Positions 23,891 to 28,452 of a DNA stretch of 28,452 nt are shown piece by piece (the stretch's first letter is position 1; each line of letters opens with the position of its first letter). This DNA is from Bacillota bacterium (GTDB lineage Bacteria; Bacillota; Clostridia; Oscillospirales; Acutalibacteraceae). The stretch spans positions 1-28,452 of the forward strand of contig JAEWRF010000163.1 in the NCBI GenBank assembly GCA_023460155.1, written 5' to 3'. A program made the translations under genes and the position numbers. The notes under the pieces were generated by a model. That model was not told where the DNA came from and ran no database searches. It was given only the letters and a program-made list of their open reading frames with translations.

Positions 23891-23966
23891 ATAATAACAA
23901 CCTTAACATTAACGGACAAAAAGAGGTATAGAGGTTACTTGCTTCTATCTTTCGGTTTTGAAAGAT
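23891..23966 (-). promoter_or_regulatory. Operator and promoter for the transporter genes
   Basis: ATCTTTC-GGTTTT-GAAAGAT (23947-23966) is a perfect 7-bp inverted repeat with a 6-bp spacer, right after the kinase stop codon. Read on the minus strand, TTGTCC (23919-23914) and TATTAT (23896-23891) with 17-bp spacing follow 27 bp later. The layout fits a response-regulator-activated promoter for the small protein and the ABC genes. Confidence 0.6.
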
Positions 23967-23969
23967 AAG

Positions 23970-24989
23970 TCAGGTATCAATGCTTTCGCCAAAATCATAA
24001 TCTTTGGGGAACGTGAGCGTTATTTCCGTGTATACGTCCAAGGCAGACTTAGCATCAATAGAAATCCCCAATTTATGACTAAGCTCCTTGCAGAGATAAA
24101 GTCCGATCCCGGTGAAATTCTTTGCGTTTCTGCCGTTACTTCCCGTAAACCCGTGCTCAAATATCCGGGGAACTTCGCTTTCCTTTATCCCGATTCCATT
24201 ATCCTTTACGGACAATTTTATAAAGCTTCCTTCCTCCGATGCCGTTATCGCAATTTGAGGACTTTCTTTTTTATATTGGATACAGTTAATAAGAATCTGA
24301 TTCAGGATGAATACAATCCACTTTTTATCGCTGTAAACCTTGTATTGTAAGTAAGACGTGTCAACCCGTACATCGTTTTGGATAAGGAGCTGCTTGTTTC
24401 TTGCCAAAGCTTCCTCAACAATATCATCGAGTGAAATTTCCGAAATCATATAGTCTTTTTCGACATGCCCAAGGCGGGCATAATAGAGCACCCGTTCCAC
24501 CTGACGTTCCATTTCCTCTACCTGAGAAATCAATTTCCTTGTATATTCATTTTTGTTGTTTTCACAAATCAGCTTTGACGCGGTTATCGGACGTTTTATT
24601 TCGTGAACCCACTGTTCAATAAATTGCTGATATTCGGTTCGTTTCCTCTCTGCCTGTGATACCTGTTCCGTCATGGATTTCATGGCACGTTTCATAAGAT
24701 TGAAATATTCCTGCTCCAGAGCCGTCGAAGGTTTGTCCAGGACATTTGGCAACAGGTATTTTTTGTCCAGCGATTCGATGATGGAATTCAGCTTGGAGCA
24801 TCTTTTCTTTAACCTGACGTAATCCGCTGTCAGGTAAATATACAGGATGATTCCCCAACATATCAGCAATAGAAGAAGTTCACTATTTCCAATCCCGGCA
24901 AAATGGAGGAACAGGGATGAAAAAACAGCGCATGAAAGATTGAGCACGATGATATAGATTTTGTCCCGTAAAAATGCTCCCACTGTCAT
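23970..24989 (-). CDS. BceS-type sensor histidine kinase
   Basis: 339 residues. Two membrane helices (about 12-31 and 37-54) are separated by only a few residues, so there is no extracellular sensor domain, which marks the intramembrane-sensing kinases that depend on a BceAB transporter. The phosphoacceptor is His129 in QWVHEIKRPIT. The ATPase domain has an N box (LNQILINCIQY), DNGIGI and GIGLYLCKEL. The start overlaps the response-regulator stop as ATGA, so they are translationally coupled. Its stop is followed at once by the operator of the transporter genes. Confidence 0.92.
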   Translation of the reverse strand: MTVGAFLRDKIYIIVLNLSCAVFSSLFLHFAGIGNSELLLLLICWGIILYIYLTADYVRLKKRCSKLNSIIESLDKKYLLPNVLDKPSTALEQEYFNLMKRAMKSMTEQVSQAERKRTEYQQFIEQWVHEIKRPITASKLICENNKNEYTRKLISQVEEMERQVERVLYYARLGHVEKDYMISEISLDDIVEEALARNKQLLIQNDVRVDTSYLQYKVYSDKKWIVFILNQILINCIQYKKESPQIAITASEEGSFIKLSVKDNGIGIKESEVPRIFEHGFTGSNGRNAKNFTGIGLYLCKELSHKLGISIDAKSALDVYTEITLTFPKDYDFGESIDT

Positions 24990-25651
24990 ATTTTGTACCC
25001 CAATCCTCGTTTCGTCTGGATTAAGTCGTTGGCACCAATCTCATCGAGCTTTTTCCTTAATCTGGTCATATGTACACTCAAGGCACTATCGTCGATGTGA
25101 ATATGGTTGTCCCACAAAAATTCAATCAGATCAATACGCGAAATAATTTTTCCGGTATTTTGAAACAGATAGTATGCTATTTTGAGTTCTGTTTTCGATA
25201 ACTCTATATTTTTGCTTTGGTATTCTATATTGGCGGATATGGGATTTAGGGTTATTCCTTTATAGGATAAGGTCTGCTCACCGGCGTGGTCGGTTCGTTT
25301 CAGCAAAGATTGTATTCTTGCCAACAGAACAGGCAGATTATACGGCTTTGTAATATAGTCGTCCCCGCCCATCGTCAGCCCGTTCAGCTCGTCCATTGTA
25401 CTGTCCCTTGCCGTAATAAAAATGATCGGAACATTTGAAAAATGCCTGATTTGCCGACACAGGGTAAAGCCGTCCTGATCCGGAAGGTTTATATCAAGCA
25501 ATATTAGATCCGGATTCGTGCCTTTGAGTCCCTCGATCACGTTCTTGTTCAGATCAGGCGCAAATGTTCTGTAGCCGGAATTTTCTAAAAACTGCATCAG
25601 TTCTTCGCGGATTACCTCGTCGTCTTCTATGACGAAAATGTTTGCGTACAT
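24986..25651 (-). CDS. BceR-type (OmpR-family) response regulator
   Basis: 221 residues. The receiver domain has phosphoacceptor D53 in LILLDINLPDQDG, an acidic pair near residue 10 and the conserved Lys in YITKPYN. The C-terminal winged helix ends RLRKKLDEIG...TKRGLGYKI. The ATG at 25651 is preferred: GGTGGTG lies 6 bp upstream and the protein then has normal length. A longer open frame upstream overlaps the preceding small HTH gene. It presumably binds the inverted repeat at 23947-23966, and possibly its second copy at 20522-20541. Confidence 0.92.
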   Translation of the reverse strand: MYANIFVIEDDEVIREELMQFLENSGYRTFAPDLNKNVIEGLKGTNPDLILLDINLPDQDGFTLCRQIRHFSNVPIIFITARDSTMDELNGLTMGGDDYITKPYNLPVLLARIQSLLKRTDHAGEQTLSYKGITLNPISANIEYQSKNIELSKTELKIAYYLFQNTGKIISRIDLIEFLWDNHIHIDDSALSVHMTRLRKKLDEIGANDLIQTKRGLGYKI

Positions 25652-25670
25652 AAAATTCACCACCATTCTT

Positions 25671-25844
25671 TCATTTGCCCTTTGCGCAGCGCCCATCTGT
25701 AGGTTTTTCAGCATCAATCGGAACCAACCACAGATTTCCTTTTTTCTCTGCTCCTTTTATTCGCCCGGCGGAGCAGTAATAGTTTACCATACGGGCAGTA
25801 ATGCCCCATTTTTCTCCCGCTTCTTTAACTGTTAGATACTCCAT
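25671..25844 (-). CDS. Small excisionase-like helix-turn-helix protein
   Basis: 57 residues: it starts MEYLTVKEAGEKWGITARMV, an HTH of the MerR/excisionase type, and ends with a short beta-wing part (GNLWLVPIDAEKPTDGRC). The ATG at 25844 has AAGGTGG 7 bp upstream. The stop lies 19 bp before the response-regulator start, so it is the first gene of the cargo operon. A strong promoter with a palindrome in its spacer lies 33 bp upstream. It may act as an excision directionality factor or as a local regulator. The family is common in clostridial integrative elements. Confidence 0.82.
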   Translation of the reverse strand: MEYLTVKEAGEKWGITARMVNYYCSAGRIKGAEKKGNLWLVPIDAEKPTDGRCAKGK

Positions 25845-25876
25845 TCCGGTACCACCTTATCTTAATGTGTACCTAC

Positions 25877-25905
25877 ATTATATTTCGAGAATTCGAATAA
25901 TACAA
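25877..25905 (-). promoter_or_regulatory. Promoter of the cargo operon with a palindrome in the spacer
   Basis: On the minus strand, TTGTAT (25905-25900) and TATAAT (25882-25877) are exactly 17 bp apart. The spacer holds TTCGA-GAAT-TCGAA (25884-25897), an inverted repeat well placed for a repressor. Confidence 0.7.
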
Positions 25906-25954
25906 GGATGCCATTTTTAGTGCGCCTGTTGAGATTCGCTAAGTGGCAAGCAGG

Positions 25955-26038
25955 GCAACTGTGGCCACAGTTGCACATTTTATGGATTTCCCTTGCGGTC
26001 AAATCCATAAAACTGCTTGTTGGGGCAAGCCGCCCCAA
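25955..26038. other. Hairpin cluster between relaxase and cargo operon (possible oriT)
   Basis: Three inverted repeats lie in 84 bp: a perfect 20-bp palindrome with half GCAACTGTGG (25955-25974); TTATGGATTT/AAATCCATAA (25980-25989 and 26001-26010); and TTGGGGC/GCCCCAA (26020-26026 and 26032-26038). Palindrome copy C follows 8 bp later. None has a T-run, so they are not ordinary terminators. The place next to the relaxase gene fits a transfer origin or recognition region, but no nick-site consensus was identified. Confidence 0.5.
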
Positions 26039-26046
26039 ACCCTGCG

Positions 26047-26071
26047 ACTTCGAGCCAACTTGGCCCGAAGT
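26047..26071. repeat. 25-bp palindrome, copy C
   Basis: ACTTCGAGCCAA, central C, TTGGCCCGAAGT; one departure from symmetry. It begins 34 bp downstream of the relaxase stop codon. Confidence 0.9.
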
Positions 26072-26104
26072 CGGCGTTTCGCGCCTGTTGTTGCGTCACC
26101 ATCG

Positions 26105-27529
26105 CTACCGCTCCTGTTCCTTGTTTCTCTGCGCGTCCGTCAGGCTAAGCAGACGGTCGATGTTGGCCTTTGCCGTAACAACCTCCTGCATGTCCTTCCG
26201 TGCCGCGCGGTATTCCTTATATGCGGCCCGTTTTTCTGCCGCCAGCTTTTGATACTCGGCTTTGAGGGTGTCCATCGCCGGGAGCTTCGCCCCGGACAGG
26301 ACTCGCCGGAACGTAGCCTGTGCCGCCCGGTAAAGCGCGATTTCAGCCTCATGCTCCGCAAGATATTTCTTACTGTATTTTACGGCCTTGTAGCCGGTGA
26401 ATACAGGCCGGGTTTTTGCGTAATCCACGGTTGCCGCCTTTAGTTCCGTGTTGACGTTCATAGCGCCCTCGATGGACTTAATTTGACCGGAGAGAACATG
26501 AAAGCGGTCTGCGGCCTCAGTCGCCCGCTTTTCCAACTGGTCATATTCCAACAGGCCGTTTTCCTGCAAATATTGAAGCGTCGCCGCCATCTGTTTCAGG
26601 TTGAATATCTTTGCCCACCGCTCATACGCCGGGCCTTTTCCAGCCCTCATTCCGGACTGAATATCTATAATCAGGTTTACCTTGCTCGCCGGTTCGCCCC
26701 TGCCTCCCGGCGAGGCGGCGGTGCGGCCTTCAACGACGGCCTGTATATCCATCTGCCCGTAACCCTCTCCAAGCGTGGAGGCCCGCAAACGGGTAAAGCG
26801 TTCCTGCCCCTCGGCCCGGAAACTGATAGCGCCGCCGCGCCCGTGTTTCACTTCATAACCCGCTGCTGCCATAGCCTGTAAAAAAGCACCTATGTCCGGT
26901 GGCTTATCGGCAAGGCAATGGTCAATCTGCGCCTTTAGCCGCTCCTGAAAGGTCGGCGGTCTGTTATCACCGAGCCATTCCCCGTAGTGCTTGAACTTTC
27001 CCTTGCTGTGGAGCTTCGGATGGGCGATATAAGACAGGCCGTTTTCAAGACAAATACGGTCGGACAGCCGCCGCACAGCCCGCGCAGAGCCGATAAAATC
27101 GCGGAATTTCCGGGTACAATCAAGGGCCGTGGAATTGTAATAAATGTGGCTATGGATATGTTGATGGTCAATATGTGTGGCGACGAAAAATGCGAACTGG
27201 CCTTTTGTCCAGCGCATTGCCATTTCATAGCTGATCCGGTTGGCGTCCTCCGGCGTGATCTCACCGGGGAGAAACGACTGCCGGATTTGATAGCACAAAA
27301 TGTCCGCGTCCCTTTTTTGCTCTCGGCCTGTGATGGCTTTATACTTTGCCTTGCTTAATAAAAACTCCGCGTCGGCGGTTTCTGGGTCGCACATATAAGC
27401 GGAGATCAATTCGCCGTCCCGCGTCTTGTCGGGGTTCTGTCCGTAGTCGAAACGATCTTTCATAGACTGTGCTATCGTTTCGCCTTTGCTGATATGGTGC
27501 GTTTTGAAATAGGTTGTTGCCACACGCAT
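26105..27529 (-). CDS. MOBP-like relaxase / mobilization nuclease
   Basis: 474 residues. The N-terminal relaxase domain (about 1-200) starts MRVATTYFKTHHISKG and has the three-histidine metal motif HIDHQHIHSHIYYN (H119, H124, H126, with H128). The rest (about 300-474) is helical and rich in Ala, Lys and Glu. Relaxases nick the element at oriT and pilot the strand into the recipient. The start at 27529 has AGGGGG very close (about 3 bp), but the N-terminus is the conventional one. Palindrome copy D lies 14 bp upstream. No MobC-like accessory gene is next to it, which is unusual for this relaxase type. Confidence 0.9.
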   Translation of the reverse strand: MRVATTYFKTHHISKGETIAQSMKDRFDYGQNPDKTRDGELISAYMCDPETADAEFLLSKAKYKAITGREQKRDADILCYQIRQSFLPGEITPEDANRISYEMAMRWTKGQFAFFVATHIDHQHIHSHIYYNSTALDCTRKFRDFIGSARAVRRLSDRICLENGLSYIAHPKLHSKGKFKHYGEWLGDNRPPTFQERLKAQIDHCLADKPPDIGAFLQAMAAAGYEVKHGRGGAISFRAEGQERFTRLRASTLGEGYGQMDIQAVVEGRTAASPGGRGEPASKVNLIIDIQSGMRAGKGPAYERWAKIFNLKQMAATLQYLQENGLLEYDQLEKRATEAADRFHVLSGQIKSIEGAMNVNTELKAATVDYAKTRPVFTGYKAVKYSKKYLAEHEAEIALYRAAQATFRRVLSGAKLPAMDTLKAEYQKLAAEKRAAYKEYRAARKDMQEVVTAKANIDRLLSLTDAQRNKEQER

Positions 27530-27542
27530 TTCCCCCTTTCTG

Positions 27543-27567
27543 ACTTCGGGACAAGTTGGCCCGAAGT
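27543..27567. repeat. 25-bp palindrome, copy D (inverse orientation)
   Basis: ACTTCGGGACAA, central G, TTGGCCCGAAGT. The central base is G, so by that mark it is reversed relative to copies A-C. It lies in the leader of the relaxase gene, just before the ribosome site. Confidence 0.9.
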
Positions 27568-27592
27568 TGTCTTACCACGACAAAGTAAATTG

Positions 27593-27619
27593 AAAAGCGG
27601 GCCGCAACGGCCCGCTTTC
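27593..27619 (-). terminator. Intrinsic terminator after the CD1845-like gene
   Basis: AAAGCGGGCCG and CGGCCCGCTTT flank a 3-nt loop, 21 bp after the stop codon. The minus-strand side continues TTTCAATTT, so termination is plausible before copy D and the relaxase gene. Confidence 0.75.
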
Positions 27620-27639
27620 ACGTATATATGGCTCTTACT

Positions 27640-27933
27640 TCAACCCATCACAAAGCCTTTCAGGGAATAATTCAAATCGGCCAGTCTGTCTATAGCCCAT
27701 TCGATTACACCCCGGAGGCCGAAAGGGGAAATCAGAAACCCTATCACAATCAGGCCAACGCTGCTGAAAACCGAATATCCGGTAGCCAGCATGATAACAC
27801 CCGCCCCGGCAATAATCACGGCTGCTGCCGTGCAAATCCATTCCGAAAGGCAAAAGATGAAGTACAGAAACGGGACGGCGATGCTCAACGCGATAATAAA
27901 CGGTATCGCTATGATTTTAAGCGGAATCTTCAT
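27640..27933 (-). CDS. CD1845-like small membrane protein
   Basis: 97 residues from the ATG at 27933, chosen because AAAGGGG lies 8 bp upstream; an ATG six codons earlier overlaps that site. Three hydrophobic segments (about 5-30, 32-50, 55-75) are visible. The pattern 'MKIPLKIIAIPFIIALS' with 'GYSVFSSVGLIVIGFLISPFG' (given by its SVGLIVIGFLISPFG part) resembles the CD1845 family of small membrane proteins in clostridial conjugative transposons. No function is known. It lies upstream of the relaxase in the same orientation, with a terminator and copy D between them. Confidence 0.8.
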   Translation of the reverse strand: MKIPLKIIAIPFIIALSIAVPFLYFIFCLSEWICTAAAVIIAGAGVIMLATGYSVFSSVGLIVIGFLISPFGLRGVIEWAIDRLADLNYSLKGFVMG

Positions 27934-27967
27934 AACAGGAACCCCTTTCATGTTTTACTCTACCTAT

Positions 27968-28003
27968 ATTTTACCATCTGTGAAAGGGGACAACAATGTT
28001 GTC
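27968..28003 (-). promoter_or_regulatory. Promoter of the CD1845-like gene with an overlapping palindrome
   Basis: On the minus strand, TTGTTG (27996-27991) and TAAAAT (27973-27968) are 17 bp apart. The palindrome GACAACA-A-TGTTGTC (27989-28003) covers the -35 box and is a likely operator. Confidence 0.6.
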
Positions 28004-28028
28004 GAGACTTTACGAATCTTGTCCCGGC

Positions 28029-28053
28029 ACTTCGGGCCAAGTCGGCCCGAAGT
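28029..28053. repeat. 25-bp palindrome, copy E (inverse orientation)
   Basis: ACTTCGGGCCAA, central G, TCGGCCCGAAGT; one departure from symmetry. It is the last copy seen and separates the minus-strand element genes from the plus-strand caspase-like gene. Confidence 0.9.
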
Positions 28054-28065
28054 AAATAAAAAAAC

Positions 28066-28095
28066 TTGTTCAAAGTAAATAGTTGCAATATAATG
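28066..28095 (+). promoter_or_regulatory. Promoter of the caspase-like gene
   Basis: TTGTTC (28066-28071) and TATAAT (28090-28095) are 18 bp apart. The site begins 12 bp after copy E and faces the caspase-like gene, leaving a leader of about 30 nt. Confidence 0.6.
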
Positions 28096-28134
28096 ATCTT
28101 AAGAAATACTACGGAATGGTGTGATTGAATTTTA

Positions 28135-28452
28135 TGGAAAAACGAGCAATTTTATTGGGAATGTTTCATTATCAACGAAGCCATTCTATTTCAGCTTCCG
28201 ATTTGCCAAGTACAGAATTTGATGTGTGCACATTAGAGAAGAAGTTAAAACAATTACAGTTTGAAACAACTGCATATATGGACTTATGCTTAGCTGACAC
28301 GATTAAAAGGATATACACATTTGCCCAAGAGGCTCCATGTGATTCTCTGAATATCATATATTTTTCTGGCCATGGCGGGCATAGCAGAGGAGAAAATTAT
28401 CTCTATACAATTGATTTTGGCACAAACTTAGATCAAGGCTTGTCTGTTGAAA
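28135..28452 (+). CDS. Caspase-like (peptidase C14) protein, N-terminal part, cut by window edge
   Basis: The first 106 residues are in the window and the frame is still open at the last base. The start is KRAILLGMFHYQ, as in the first strand of caspase p20 domains. Then come 'LPSTEFDVCTLEKKLKQLQF', matching the usual D-x-x-x-L...L-x-x-x-x-F pattern, and NIIYFSGHGGHSRGENYLY, in which His80 of SGHG is the expected catalytic His. The catalytic Cys would lie beyond the edge. Bacterial caspase-like proteases act in defence or programmed cell death, often with fused sensor or effector domains that cannot be seen here. The ATG at 28135 has only a weak GGTGTGA site; stop codons bound the frame upstream. 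It is AT-rich and on the opposite strand to all other genes of the element. Confidence 0.75.

Larger units (their letters stand above)
16494..28053 (-). mobile_element. Integrated mobilizable element (Tn4451/CTn-like, serine recombinase), right end not defined
   Basis: From the recombinase to the CD1845-like gene every gene is on the minus strand. The content is that of an integrative element: large serine recombinase, TnpW, XRE and sigma-like regulators, a cargo operon, and a relaxase. The left boundary lies between the tRNA-Leu CCA end and the recombinase stop. The right boundary given here is only the last copy of a 25-bp palindrome that recurs throughout the element; the true end could be further on and include the caspase-like gene. 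No coupling protein, VirB4-like ATPase or other secretion gene is present, so it is either an IME needing a helper or is cut by the window. Base composition is uneven, with the transporter cargo AT-richer than both flanks. Confidence 0.75.

Noticed and set aside
18546..28053. The five 25-bp palindromes as a CRISPR array
   Set aside because: The copies are 1.5 to 6 kb apart with genes between them, not regularly spaced by short spacers.
28172..28357. Minus-strand frame of 61 codons at the right edge
   Set aside because: It lies opposite the caspase-like frame, which has clear motifs and a promoter.

Overview
The window reads as a chromosome segment of a fermentative, strictly anaerobic Gram-positive bacterium of the Clostridia, probably Ruminococcaceae/Oscillospiraceae-like. 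The evidence is strong Shine-Dalgarno sites, moderately high GC in the core genes, an electron-bifurcating type [FeFe] hydrogenase operon, agmatine catabolism genes, and an integrated Tn4451/CTn-style element. The taxonomic placement is inference; there is no rRNA in the window.

Core chromosome (1-16444): the 3' end of an APC amino-acid permease faces a minus-strand operon of an LRR protein, a metallopeptidase-like/VWA protein and a MoxR-type AAA+ ATPase, followed upstream by a DUF421 membrane protein. Divergent from these is hydC-hydB-hydA, three tightly coupled genes for a NAD(H)/ferredoxin-linked [FeFe] hydrogenase. Next come a GtrA-family flippase-like protein and a GT39 glycosyltransferase with a long Ser/Gly/Asn-rich insert, which together suggest cell-envelope glycosylation. 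A PiT phosphate permease follows, with a Pho-box-like triple repeat in its leader. Convergent to it is aguA-aguB, which converts agmatine to putrescine, and then tRNA-Leu(CAG).

Mobile element (about 16490 to at least 28053): directly after tRNA-Leu and its terminator lies a block in which every gene is on the minus strand. It holds a large serine recombinase, TnpW, an XRE regulator and a sigma-70-region-4-like regulator. Then comes an AT-richer cargo operon: a small excisionase-like HTH protein, a BceRS-type two-component system, an unknown anchored extracytoplasmic protein and a BceAB-type ABC transporter, a layout typical of peptide-antibiotic sensing and resistance. A MOBP-like relaxase and a CD1845-like membrane protein follow. 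No coupling protein or type IV secretion genes are visible. The element therefore looks mobilizable, or is cut by the window.

The most unusual features are these. (i) A 25-bp palindrome occurs five times, once at each junction between element modules. (ii) A duplicated operator-like sequence sits both before the ABC-transporter genes and before the leader of the element's own regulators. That leader contains three segments able to form mutually exclusive stems, then intrinsic terminators, which suggests a Tn916-like coupling of antibiotic stress to element activation. (iii) A dense hairpin cluster lies between relaxase and cargo. (iv) A caspase-like (peptidase C14) gene is cut by the right edge, on the opposite strand to all other genes of the element and with its own promoter; it is a possible defence or cell-death effector.
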